Source of the DNA: Paragonimus westermani
Taxonomy: Eukaryota > Platyhelminthes > Trematoda > Plagiorchiida > Troglotrematidae
DNA length: 64,000 bases
NCBI GenBank assembly: GCA_008508345.1
Contig: QNGE01000750.1
Location: 53,243 to 117,242 of the forward strand
Reading direction: 5' to 3'
The position numbers were made by a program, and so were the translations under genes. This document shows positions 11,133-22,560 of this stretch, piece by piece. The notes beneath the pieces are model-generated. The model was not told where the DNA came from. It saw nothing but the letters and a program-made list of their open reading frames with translations, and did not search any database. Each line of letters starts with the position of its first letter. The first letter of the stretch is position 1.

Positions 11133-12794
11133 CTCCAGAGATTATTGAGTTCGATTGTTTTATGCCTGTGGGAAGCGGAGTGTGTTGAACGACCTTGAAA
11201 GTAAATAATGTGGTAACCTTTATGTCCATCGTACAAACATGCTACTATATCAGATCGGCATTACTCACTATGAAAAATCCGTTCTGAAAATAAATCCTCC
11301 TGCATTATATAACACCAGTGTTTGTGATCCATTTTGCTAGTAATGAAAAACGCATCACGAATTATCAGACGTTCCTTAATTTTCATTGTTCACTATTGTA
11401 AAACGTTATATTTTGAAGAACAGTAGAAATAGTCGTCTACCGGCTGTCATACTAAGACAAAGGGTGTCATCAGCACCAGAAACCACAGTTCGATTGAGTC
11501 AACAATCTATACGTAGATTGGACCGGACGACGAGTAGATTCCGTGAACATCAGTAATTCCGAACGACTAAACAACTGTCTGGCTTTTTACCTATTGTAAG
11601 CCTCTAAAAGCAGCACGCAGAAGATTTCGTGAATTTCACCAGTAATAATCACGTTATTTAATTGTAAAACCAGCCCAGTACCGTTCATCTCTATCTGTTC
11701 GTTTCCAACTAAGAATCAAACGACAACTTGTTTTTCTCTCGATATTTTACTCATTGGACACTGAAGCATTCAGTGCACTGTGAAGTTACTCAAGGCAGTC
11801 AATAATCATACGTTTCGTTTGTTGTGCCCATTGTTTGCGATCTAGACCTAGTGCAGACACTGTTTCACAGATTCCGAAGGACTCGCAGTGACAATTCGTA
11901 GGAGGCGGAACGGGTGGAATGACCGCACCCACAAATGGATGGCCCATTATATTTACAGAAAAGTGTTGCAGGAAAACCAACCAGAATTGTCATGTGTGCG
12001 AGTGTTGCTCAAATCGTAGTAACCAAAAATCCGTTATAACTAAACAGTAATTACAAAACTTTTAAGAAAGTCCAGCTTATATGCTCATCATATTTGCGTC
12101 CAGTTTGAAGGCCTAATCTGATTGTTGAGATAAGTGTGGTCCGAAAACGGATCTTGAAACTGAAAACCAGATTGGACCCAAATGTTTCTATTATACTACT
12201 GAAGAAAATGCATCAGTAATTACGATGGCCAAACCTCAGTCGTCCACGACGATAGTCTTGTTCAAAAAACTCGATGGTGTCCCAACGAAACCAGCAAGTT
12301 CAAAAACGAGCCATCACGCCGGCAAGCTAGGTCAGGAATGGCTATTCGAGTCGCAGAAGATTAATGACACATTAATTAGATAAAACTGAAACGGGGTGGA
12401 TAATTCGTTGTGAACAGTTGTCAGGTTGGTGGGACAAATACGGGACCTAGAAAGCGGGAATGAACTTCCTCAGTTCAGGGACAAACAAATTTAAAACAGG
12501 TTAGTTTCCATGTTTGGTTGTGATGAGATCCTGCAGCCTAGACACTACTCACCAGTACGACTGTGCGATCTTAATCATTCGTGTGAATAACGTACCTGGA
12601 TGAGCTTCCATCCCGGGTCGTAAAAGCAGTGTCTGCGTTGCACAATTTACTCTACGGACTAGGTGGTTTACTGTTCATTTGAATGCGTGTCAGCTGACCA
12701 TCCGACCAAGGCATTAACAACATACGACACTCACAAGCAAGTGTGGTCAAACTTTAGCAAATGGCATTTAAGTCTTACCTAGTTTGAAGCCAGT
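11133..12794. other. Stretch without a supported gene
   Basis: Short frames only. A plus-strand frame ending with TAA at 11554-11556 has an even, coding-like composition (for example SRLPAVILRQRVSSAPETT) and could be a terminal exon starting after an AG near 11421. It is 45 codons long, so within chance. Confidence 0.3.
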
Positions 12795-12870
12795 GGTGTA
12801 ATTGGTCAACCCGATTGCCCCATAAAGCGTGGCAGGAATTGCAGGTCCAGTCATCGCAACGATTTCCACT
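12795..12870 (+). repeat. tRNA-derived SINE, family A (degraded head)
   Basis: GTGTAATTGGTCAACCCGAT followed by TGCCCCATAAAGCG matches the head of the copy at 52612, where GGCGCAGTGGTCAACAC is followed by GTTGCCCCGTTAAATCG. A decayed B-box-like GGTCCAGTC follows. Only the tRNA-like head is recognisable. Confidence 0.4.
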
Positions 12871-12888
12871 AACACCGATCTTCAAAAG

Positions 12889-13309
12889 AAATGAATTTCA
12901 AGTGCATTGTTTTTCGGAATGGGCGAGCGGAAAGTTCTGTAGGAATGTGGAAACAGTGGTAAATCTTGCATGCTACTTAATCCGTTCCAGCCAGAATTGT
13001 CATGTCACTTCCCGGTAGTTATTAACAGCCATTCGATTTGTTATGCTTTGCAGACTGCATGCTCGTAGCCACGAACTGTGTAAGAAATGACATCCTTTCA
13101 TCTTACGTTCTCCGATTTTTCTCTCTCCAAATTCAAATGCTAATCCAAACAAAATTGTGTTAAAGAATTTCATTACATACACGACGAGGAAGGACTGAAA
13201 ATTGTTATATGGTGAAGTTAACGTTTGGATTTCGCAAGCATTAGGGACAGATTCATGATATTCACCTGGCAGGAAATTTTCAATCACGCTGAGTGTATGT
13301 GCCTCAGAA
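12889..13309 (+). CDS. Two phase-compatible exon candidates (low confidence)
   Basis: Exon candidate 12889-12958 follows a branch-like ACTAAC and the acceptor CTTCAAAAG, and ends before GTAAAT. Its peptide includes MNFKCIVFRNGRAESSVGMW. A second, 13273-13309, lies between the acceptor CACCTGGCAG and a GTGAGC donor and continues in phase as KFSITLSVCASE. Entry and exit phases agree (1 to 2, then 2 to 0). The opposite strand also carries an open 95-codon frame (13000-13287) with its own splice-like sites, so the direction is not settled. I recognise no family. The two exons together are too short to be beyond chance. Confidence 0.18.
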
Positions 13310-14754
13310 GTGAGCAGATAAGCTTTTCCTGCTTAAGCACCAAGGATCGGATGTGTACTTCAAGTGAATCTCCATCGCCTCAAATTGAGTACATTTTCAC
13401 CTGTGTTCACGGTGCAAGTCCACTGATTGTCACTAGATGTCCTCGGGTTCCCCATTGGGGGTCACGCCAGAAAAATCAGGGGCACATCAGTAAACATATT
13501 CATTAAGTGCGTGCATTAATAGTGCATCAACTGTTCACTACTCTCCTCTAGAGCACCTTACCAAGACCGCATTGTTCTTTTTTGTCTAACTATATATGAT
13601 GTTCTGGATATTATTTTGAGTTCAGTGAGACTGTAAGAAGCATTTACTAATGCTGCAAACTCGAGAATCACCAACCCTAAACAATGGTTAGGGAGATGAG
13701 CTCACTTACAATCAAGGCAGAATGAGAGTGAATGCCATTTGCTTTTGTGTCTGCTTTGGGCAGACTGAACTGCGATAACTAACTCTATCGTTTTTTTGCC
13801 CAGTAAGATATATTTCATATGCGCCAGTTTGTATGGCTCTACGGGCAATAATCTGCCGACCACTTATGCTTTATCTCCGTTAACTTCAACAAGACAGTTT
13901 AAACCCTTTTGCGCCACAACGCAGTTGTTCCTCATGGAATGTTTAAACCGTAAAGTAGGAAGTGTTCTTTAAAGTTTATAACGCAGAATCACACAGTGTG
14001 GGTTGCAAGAACGGCCGGATCAGTTGTAAAAAAATTAAGCAGGCTTGTACTCGAGTAAGCTTGATACAAAATAGTTCTATTTTAGTTCTGACTGGTGCTT
14101 ACTTGTGTAACTTGTAATTCGCTATCGACCCCTGCTTAATACAACTTACTGATATGTCATGATTAATACAAATCTTCTTGATGAATCTCACTTAACGCGG
14201 TTTGTACTTGCGCATCAGAATACTGAACGACATTTTGGGACAATCTGACAGAATAAGGCTCGTCAACTTATCGAACAGTTTCCAGCTGCTTCAGCCATTT
14301 GGTCTGCAAAATACGAAGTGCTTGCACTTGAGCACACGGATGCGGTCTACACGTGTGTACGTATTTCTGCAGAATCTAAGCATCTGAAATAGTTTCTAAC
14401 CAAGCCTCTTGTCGTAACATTTGTCTCTCGACTCCCTATTTTACGGTTCTCTTCTTTCAAATTTATCTGCGATGGTATGGCACGTTGCCATTTTTTACGC
14501 GTTGTGTTCTTCTTAATTTGTTGGTTATTGATTGACTGTTTGTAAGAACATACGGTTTCCTTCCACAGGACTCGCTCGGATCTTACTTACTGAGGGACCT
14601 CAAACGCTTTGAGACAGGAAAATGCATGCACAATCTGCTTCTACAGTTTTGAGCTTCATGGTCTCTGGAATAATTCATTCTGCCCAAAGGGTTGAACAAA
14701 AAATGTTAAAGTACGAAAAGTGGCAACGACCCGTCCATGCTGAACACCCCATAT
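13310..14754. other. Stretch without a supported gene
   Basis: No frame above chance, no repeat family member recognised, no RNA gene seen. Confidence 0.4.
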
Positions 14755-15175
14755 CAATACTCAGGTTGGGTAGACAATCAGTTTGTTGAATGAGGTTAAT
14801 GGGTCCACAGAAGGGCCACTTCTACGAACAATTGCTTCTGAAGTGAAAAGGCCGGATTCACTCGACTGATTGCAACTTTCTCAGCAAACTGGAAGAATCC
14901 TGAGCTAGAAAGAGTTGGAAGAATCCCGCATACAGAGACTGGCTTGATAACGTGATCAGTGGTCAAGACGTGTCTAGCGGTTGCCGACGCTGGTTTTTCG
15001 TGTGTGGCAAGGACAGTCGTTTTCCACCATCAGTAATATCTGCACATATTAAGGTAAAAGTCCATTCGTTCCAGAGATCAAGCATCTCCCGGTTCTGCTT
15101 ATGCAACCTTCTCCGTCGTGGACTCAGTGCGCGTTCGCATCGACTGATTGACCTTGTTTGATTGAAGGCCCAGGT
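14755..15175 (+). mobile_element. Decayed LINE fragment (reverse transcriptase C-terminal region), copy 1
   Basis: This stretch aligns along its whole length with 26430-26850. Shared blocks include GATTGCAAC, CTCAGCAAAC or TTCAGCAAAC, GTCTAGCGG or ATCTAGCGG, ATATCTGCAC and GAGATCAAGC. Broken reading frames can be matched piecewise to the region after the YADD box of fluke LINEs (an IAS..I..AR stretch, then a HR-rich segment at about 15135), but every frame has stops. The nucleotide homology between the two copies is seen directly. The LINE identity is inferred from peptide fragments. Confidence 0.5.
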
Positions 15176-15380
15176 GATTACTGGTTCTGTTCGAGTGCGT
15201 GGGGTTAAGTTGCGTTATACGTTAACGCCTTGAACAGCGCCAACCGTTGAATGGATTATTGATATTTATGCACCGTTGTCGTTTGACATGTAGCTCTACT
15301 CAATTTGAGGAGTATTTGTTAGCCGAATAACTCACATAAGGAGACTTTTTCCAAAACATCATTTTATCATTGCTTACGCN

Positions 15381-15412
15381 CCTGAGGAAGGCCACCCGAG
15401 GTGGTTGAAACG
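15381..15412 (+). other. Hammerhead-ribozyme-like core motif (possible Penelope-type terminus)
   Basis: CTGAGGA (15382-15388) and GAAACG (15407-15412) flank a stem: CCACC and GGTGG around a CGA loop, extended by two G-T pairs. The order CTGANGA, stem II, GAAA is the conserved core of hammerhead ribozymes, which are known from terminal repeats of Penelope-like elements and from schistosome satellites. One unpaired A after CTGAGGA and a weak closing pair depart from the active consensus. Stem I cannot be judged because an ambiguous base (N) sits at 15380. This could be a decayed relic. Confidence 0.35.
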
Positions 15413-15817
15413 TAGAGTATATGATTAAGTTGAGTCATTTTAACAACAATATGGATAATGGTAGTGAATTGTTTTAACTAATGAAGTTAAGCGTTTGTTC
15501 GATAAAGCCCCGTGTTGGTCTTATCACAAAGCTACGACAAGAATGAAGAATTGTTTGATAGGACTGTGGTGACAGAAATGTAATGCAACAAAACGGGGTT
15601 GTGGCACCATTTGATTGACTGACCACGAGATGATCTGTAAGTTTGCCATTTTTACGGTCGGACGACAGCATCAACCGGTGCTGTGCTGGTGGTGTTACCC
15701 GAGGTTTAGTCGGCTGGCAGCAGTGAAGTCGTTACCTTCGCAATAACGTGTGATAAACCAGTTGGAATTCTCCATATTGCCAATAACGAAATGAAGATGT
15801 ACATCACAGACTGCCGA
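15413..15817. other. Segment between two inverted hammerhead-like motifs
   Basis: A 66-codon minus-strand frame (15474-15674) lies here but shows no recognisable domain. Its position between the inverted motifs suggests Penelope-derived sequence, but no protein evidence supports that. Confidence 0.2.
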
Positions 15818-15838
15818 CGTTTCATTTGCTCTCTTCAG
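15818..15838 (-). other. Second hammerhead-like motif, opposite orientation
   Basis: On the minus strand CTGAAGA (15838-15832) is followed by GAAACG (15823-15818). The eight bases between them cannot form a proper stem II, so this would be a decayed copy. It faces the motif at 15381 from about 400 bases away. Confidence 0.22.
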
Positions 15839-18800
15839 TCCTGAGCAGGCCAGGCACCTAGAATATGAAATTGCATGCAGCTCCCGAGGTAAATGTCATT
15901 AGTACTCAATTTTCGGTCCTGCATGTGCGTGGAAACTGATGACTCAGGTAGCTTGTTTGTCTCGGAACTGGTAATGTTGTCTCTTTAGTGTAAGGTTTAT
16001 TTGTTGACTGTTTCTACTGTTGTTGTTAACTACACATTCACTATGTTGTAATGTTTTGTGCTGCTGAGAGGATACAGTAAATCAAATGTTTTCCGTTGTT
16101 ATCAATTAAATGAATCAACGTTTGAAACATTTTCACAGTGTTGATTACATTTCAGTCCTCCACACATCAACCTTGATCACCTTGCTCAGAATCCGAAGTT
16201 TTTAGTCCAACAATCACTTCAAAGTTACCCGGATTGATCAATATCTGCGAGGACGTCTGCATCGAAAGAGACTCGATCACAATACGTGTTGTGTTTTTGA
16301 TGGCTTGCCCAATAGTTACATCCTCATTTACAGTAAACACTCTCAGCTTTCACAATCACCCTACTAATACCCCCTTACTTTTGACACTAGGGCCTTTGAT
16401 TTTATAGATTTTTGTGCAGTTCTAGTAAAAAGCGGGGCGTTTATCTCCCTCTAGGGTCTTTGCCTTTGGCTTCACTCCAATCTTACTGACGCACTTCTGT
16501 CTCCTTTAGAAGATGGGGTGTGTGTTTCGGTGAACTTTGTTATCGATCTTTGAAGAGTTTAAAAGTGACCAAACACGCATTTGACTCACTCACATTTGAA
16601 ACGTTCTTCCAGGGGACTTACCGTTTGCGACTGAATTTGTATGGATGATCACCACTACAGTGGAACTATTACACTGAGCGAGATTTGTGATATGTTTTAA
16701 GGGATTACAGGTATATTTTGAGATAACTATCCTATTTATTCAAACGCATGTCAATCGTCTGAAAACCTTTCACCTGACAGGACATGGCCGAAAAAGACGG
16801 GGGGATATTTGTTTTCGAGAAGCTCGAAACAGTAGTAAAACTTCATTCGTTTGCTTCACATACCAGTTCACCAACACTGCTGAAAGTGAGTGAGGTTCAG
16901 TGTGGATTACCATGTTTTGTTAGAAGACAACTGAATTGGATGCTGTTCGTAAGCAAGCGCAGTGTCACTTCATTTCAAGGACGGATTTACAGTTGAACAC
17001 TGGGAATGTTTCTACCTTCCCAAAACGTAGAGTTTACTACATTTTTAATTATTTTCCTGAATTTAAAAGCCGTAGTTTGGATTCCCCTTTGCCACAGAGT
17101 TCCGTTCGAGCTCCTGCCGTTTATGTACAATATACTTTTTGTTAGGAGAGTCAATTTACTACTGTACTTTACACAAAACGAACTGCAGGAAATTCCTACA
17201 CGTTCATCAAAACCCGAATGCATGACCTTCAACAAGTTTTTCCTCGTAATTTAGTGTGATATGCTATGTTTTGTTAGTAAGCTGTTGAAAAGAGTTTTGT
17301 GAATGCAGTTAACCCAGGTCTGTTACCTTAACAGAAAATGTACTTGCTGCCGGGGAGTAAGGACCAACGTTGACCACAGGCACACACTAAAGAGACCAAT
17401 GGAGACGGGTGTATGTACTCGTTATGGTTCATCGATGTACAGATAAATGGCTTATGATTTTGGCAACAGATCCTGACAACAAGTTTACTAATTTATCTCG
17501 CCTTGATATGATGGAATACATATTGGAGAGTGCAAAGCTTCTTCTGACAAATTAGCGATGCTCTGGTACTACCTCCAGATAGACTGATCCCTGTTTATAC
17601 TTGAGTGCCAAGTGCATGTGTAGGTTTGAACATGTCATTTAAGTCGTACTTCTGGTAACTACTGCACCATTATTCACCGAACTGGCTTCGTGATTGAGAG
17701 TGTTCCCATCACTAAGTGGAAGTTATTTACTTTGAAAATGTGTGTGCTAAACTTCAGAATGATGTACAGGCGTAGGTTGGTGAGCCGCTTTACAGTCAGC
17801 CATAATTTACTGGATTTACTTGTGTCGTATTACAAAGTGGTGGCCATCCTGACAACTAACTGGTAAATATGTGCTATATGGAACAAAATAGAATCCCACT
17901 GCGCCTAACGACCTGAGCACCGCGAAAGCAGGTTCATACGAACACGCGGACTGAGCACGATTGGGTTAGCAATGTCCACTTCCGGATCAGCCTGTCACTG
18001 GCTCACACCAAGCGGAAGTTGTGGATAGAAGTGACAAAGACCGGTTAGCACAGCATCACTTATGGTTCCACTCACACACAGCCTATCCGCCTTGAACCTG
18101 AAAAAAAAAGATTAGAGGCCTGTATACATACGTTTAAAGGTGACAACGAACATGTGTGCGCACTTACACCCAAAGATGATTGATAGCGCACAATTCCTCT
18201 TGCGTATGCGTAGGCAGGCCAGAGGGTTCGCACTGACAACCTTCCCGTGTGCAGAACCATAAAGTCAACACAGTGACAAAAACGTTTGTTTTTAGCGGTA
18301 CCGACAACGGTTCCATCCACCAACTCAGGTAAATCACATCCAGTTGCTTTGCATTATCACGATAATTTTGGTTTCCAAAACGCATGAAAACGCGGAGTTA
18401 ATCAAACTTACGAATCGCGGACTAGCAAAGAGATAGTGTTTTCAACCACTTCGTTGTTGCTTGATCCGTATTCTACTCTTCGCACATTTCGTGAACATCT
18501 GTACTTGCGCGCACTCTCTACTCACGCGTCCGTAAAATGTCTGCAAGGATCAACAAAGGCGGCTCCATTCACAGGAAATAGGAATACCAGCTCCGTCTGT
18601 GACTGGCGCTGCTTACCCGTCTGTCCAACTTGTGTATTTTGGAACTACTGTCTGAGTCATTCAACGCTGCAGTGAACTCCAACCCCAACTGGCAACAATG
18701 CGGTTACACTCCATTCACCCTAAGAAGGTCAGATATTTAGACATGTCGCTGGATTACCGCGATAAGAACGGTACTTACTAACGCCTAACTTGTAGAAAAA

Positions 18801-20373
18801 AGGAGTTTTTCAGCACAGTTTAATACTCTACGGCAGAGCAATTTGAAAGCGACCTATTGCTGTTGATCAATAACCTTGCTGGCTTCTTCGTAATTTGGTC
18901 TTTTCCGGTCACTTTTGCCGCCTGTTAGCTTATGGTCAAGGTCCTGAACCTCGGTAATCTTTTTCAAGTCAGTCCGTATCGTTTGCTTCCTACACTGACC
19001 AGTCGGTAAACACACATAAACAAGTTCTTACAGACATCGCCTCCTGAATGCTGTTTTGCTACCGGGCCAACCCGTATCTACTGAATAAAACCCATTGAAG
19101 CCTCAATATTTGATACGGAAAAACATGACAACCTGTTATTCCATTCGATAAACGTCTGTAACGACGCTGATCACGAGCGTTGCTGGCACCGGTATACTGG
19201 AATTTGAAACAGTCTGGTTATGGAAAGAGCTTAGGATGTGCAACTGAACCTATCCAACAGACCGCTATTGGTTGAAAGTCGTTCAGAAATGATCACAAAT
19301 CAGAAACTATGAACATAGATTAAAACCCAACAAAGGGTTGTTAACGTTGGATTGGGAAGCCTGTGGATACAGCCACTGCCTACGCATAACACCAAAAACA
19401 CCCCCACATAATGTTCACTGAGTGGGTCAACACCACGGAGCTCAGGCAGGCTGCTTGTTCCAATGCGAGTCTCGTTTTAGCTGCTACGTTTTTGATGGGA
19501 TTTCGATTTGAATGATTCTGATATAAGTCATTCTCAGTTATCAGAGGGAAACGCCAAATGTTCTTCGAAATGTCATGTTGTTTCCTTAAATTGTTAATTT
19601 ATCCTAACATTTGAGCCAGAAAGCTTGGTGCTGAGGGGGCCTTGTAGTCTCATGTTTGTCAATTCCATCAAATTCATAGCAAAGCAAAATACGACACAAA
19701 TATGTCATTTTGAGTTGCTTGTGGATTGTATGAATTATAAAGCTCAACAGGCAGACAAAATATCATTTGAACTGAAGGGTATGCGATCAACCCAGCTGTG
19801 TGGCAGAAGGAACACAACGCGAGGCATTCCAAAAACAAGGCCAGTATAGGATTAGAGGGAGCAGTGACGTAGACAGTTGGCAGACGTACGTTAATATGCC
19901 TAACCTATGACACTTTCAGACACGGCAATCTACGTAAAGACAGTTTAAACGGCTGGAGCTTTTTGTAGCGAAAAATATAATCACATAAGAGCTATGCAAC
20001 GAATAATGTCCACAACCTATAAAACTTCTCATCGCAAAACGTGCGAACAGTTTCCTAATCGCGAATGTTGAAATGGTTCTTCGATCACTTGAAACAGACC
20101 ACACATGTGAGGTGTTCTCTGTAATTGTCGGACTTGCTTTTTCTCATAGAATGAAATAACTTTGAAACTTGTGTTTTTGATTCTTGAAAATGGTAAGCTA
20201 AACCACCCCTTGAAGAGTCCAGTTAACAGTGGCCTAGAAGTGGATAGTTCGTTTGATCCTGTTAGGTTTTATCAACGCAACATACACCAAGAAATAGAAA
20301 CCCAAACCTCTGAATAAGTGCTTGAACGATAGCCTAGAAATTTACTCACTTCCGATCATTATCGATTAACAGA
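15839..20373. other. Long stretch without a supported gene
   Basis: No frame exceeds chance on either strand. No tRNA, rRNA or repeat family member recognised. Pyrimidine tracts and AG/GT sites occur, but no chain of phase-compatible exons stood out. Confidence 0.4.
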
Positions 20374-20540
20374 GTCCAAATGTGAAATTCCCGAGCTCCC
20401 GGTGTGGCTTCGTGGCTCAGCTGGTAGAGCGCTTGCCGCGTTGAGGCATGCTGTGTCTGTCGCTGGTTCGAATCCAGCCGGAGCCGTGACTTTTCACAGT
20501 TGGGTCTCATTTAAAATCAGAAATCTGCCACACTACTTGT
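20374..20540 (+). repeat. tRNA-derived SINE, family B (best-preserved copy)
   Basis: TGGCTCAGCTGGTAGAGCG is a near-perfect A box with a D arm (GCTC pairs with GAGC). GGTTCGAATCC is a perfect B box inside a five-pair T arm (GCTGG with CCAGC). An acceptor-like helix can be drawn if wobble pairs are allowed, and an anticodon-like arm TGCC/GGCA gives loop GCGTTGA, but the variable region would be about 13 bases. With three diverged copies (40607 plus, 45664 plus, 53933 minus) sharing sequence on both sides of the tRNA part, a SINE is more likely than a working tRNA gene. The pol III promoter boxes look intact, so this copy may be transcribable. Confidence 0.65.
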
Positions 20541-20819
20541 TAGTAATACAATTTATATGCTCAGCAGTGACGTTGGTGGATTTCAGCGTGAACTGTTTGA
20601 GAAATCCTGCCATTATCGATTGGCTAGTTTTGATCTACTGCGAACAAAGAGATGCAACAGCGAAGAGAAGCAAACTCATTTATTTCCATTCACCCCGCAC
20701 GACTGAAACCACGTGTTTCAATAGAATACTGTCCAGAATACTGTTTTGGAAATTGTGTACGTTTTCAAGCTGAACATCACCCACATTTGATCGCAGCTTT
20801 CACATTCAGATAGACTTTC

Positions 20820-20975
20820 CGGCCAGCCTTTTTCGAAAAGAAGCACTAGACTTGAGTTTCGCTCTCATTAGAGCTCGTCAGTAGAGCCTATCCTTGCCAC
20901 GGCCGGGATTTGAACTCCGGCTATTCCAATCATGAGACAACCGTGTTGACCACTGCGTGATTGACCCCACATTTT
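20820..20975 (-). repeat. tRNA-derived SINE, family A, copy with intact boxes
   Basis: On the minus strand, TCACGCAGTGGTCAACACGG (A box) is followed by GGAGTTCAAATCCCGGCC (B box), then a body ending in CTGACGAGCTCTAATGAGAG and CTCAAGTCTAGTGCTTC. The same order occurs at 22351, 30711, 58915 and 61924. This is the best-preserved family A head in the window. It lies only about 280 bases from the family B copy and points toward it. Confidence 0.62.
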
Positions 20976-22350
20976 GTTTGTTCTGTTCATCCAGATACAT
21001 GTTACTGACGGAAATCTACAGGCTAGAGGAATGCTACTGGTTTGAACGTTGAAATGAACAGCTAATGGAACTTGAATGGCACAGATACTGAAAGAATTAT
21101 CAATGAACGATGGATTTTATCAAACAGTATTCCACAACCATGACTAGTTGCTAAAATTGCCCTTATTATTGAACGACAGCAACTCCGGTGATGCGGCTGT
21201 AGTCAGCCAATAAATCAGTTATTTATTCTGTATCATTTTGGCTCATCTCTGCTGATAAGTGATGATGGCTACTTCAACCACACGTCACGTTCAGGTGGTC
21301 ACTTAGTACAGGCGCTGTTTACCAACGGTGTTTGATGTCATCATCCACCGTAACTATCCATTGTTCTCATCTGCTCTCACTCAAACCTGGCCACTTATAT
21401 TTAATGTATAGTATCCCTACCACCGAATTCTTATGATATCCGCTGTCTAATGACAATTCGTTGGAGGTGAAAAGTTTTCTGTATTCGGAGGTCTCCATGC
21501 TTATAGTTTCCATCAAAGTCAATTCATGCTTTTATCTACAACTAAAGCATTGCTCAATCAGTTCATCTCACCCACTGGTGTACTTGCTTGAATTAAGGGT
21601 ATTGTGCGACTAATCTGACAGATTGTCTTACTAACAGGAGCCCGGTTGGCACGGTCAGGTTTTATAGAACCTAGGCGAATACTGTGCTATGAATGTTGGA
21701 TTGTACTCCAGTACCCACAGAGCGTTCTGAACAAAAGTTTAAGTTTAAGTGTAACAAAGCGCACCAGCGTCTTAACCGAAAGTCTATTTGTGTTCAATTG
21801 AAAAACGCAGTTTTCTGGGCAGTGCATTACAGTGAGATAGACGACTAGTTACTCCTTAAATCCGGGAACAAGGATTGTAAATTATATTGGACAGTTCGTA
21901 CTTGTAAACAGTATCCCGGATACCAAAGTTTTAAACAGTCACCTCTATTTACTCCTATACCATATTGACATAATTGACTGCGTGTTAGTATGCAGTTTTC
22001 GTTTACTGATAAGTGACTAGGGCTTCGACTGTTTGCAGTTGATAATGGCTTGTAGGTGATCTTACACTCACCTGTCTGTTATGATTCATCGAGGAGTTGG
22101 TACAATCTAACGATGGCCCAGGTGATAGTTGATTCGTCCATTTCGACCAGTATGATTTATTTGTAACAATTCACGGATCGCCTCTACTTTTATCTACCAG
22201 CTACCGTTGAGTGCGGTTTTAGACTTCACACCTAAAATCATATTGCATTCCCGTATTTCCTAGTTGCATTAACCTTATCTCACAACCTTACCCCAGTTTT
22301 GTAATAAGGTCGACTAATCTCAAAGTAAATCAAAATAGATTTTTCAACCA
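20976..22350. other. Stretch without a supported gene
   Basis: No frame above chance and no recognised repeat. Confidence 0.4.
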
Positions 22351-22560
22351 GACTTTTTAGTCAGCCACTTTCAAAACAAACTACTAGACTCAAGTTTTGC
22401 TCCGTTACAGCTCGCAGATGTGGCATATATTTACTACGAAGAATGTTAGAGTTGTGGTCACGCTTTCTTGAATCAACTGTGCTGACCAACGTACCAACGA
22501 ACTCACACTGCGCACGACCGAATTATCTTATGTAAACGTTCAGCCACATTAGTTTGGAAG
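22351..22560 (-). repeat. tRNA-derived SINE, family A, diverged copy
   Basis: The plus-strand text GACTTTTTAGTCAGCCACTT, then CTACTAGACTCAAGTTTTGC, matches the tail of the copies at 20820 and 30711. The head side shares CTCACACTGCGCACGACCGA with the copy at 61924 and CAGCCACATTAGTTTG with the copy at 30711. The tRNA-like part is heavily mutated. Matches outside the tRNA head show that the repeat unit is at least 200 bases. Confidence 0.55.

Noticed and set aside
13000..13287. 95-codon minus-strand frame with splice-like sites
   Set aside because: The exon phases do not agree across its putative 71-base intron, and the plus-strand reading of the same bases is at least as good.
20402..20488. 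Functional tRNA gene
   Set aside because: The acceptor helix relies on wobble pairs, the variable region is too long, and diverged relatives with shared flanks show it is a SINE head.
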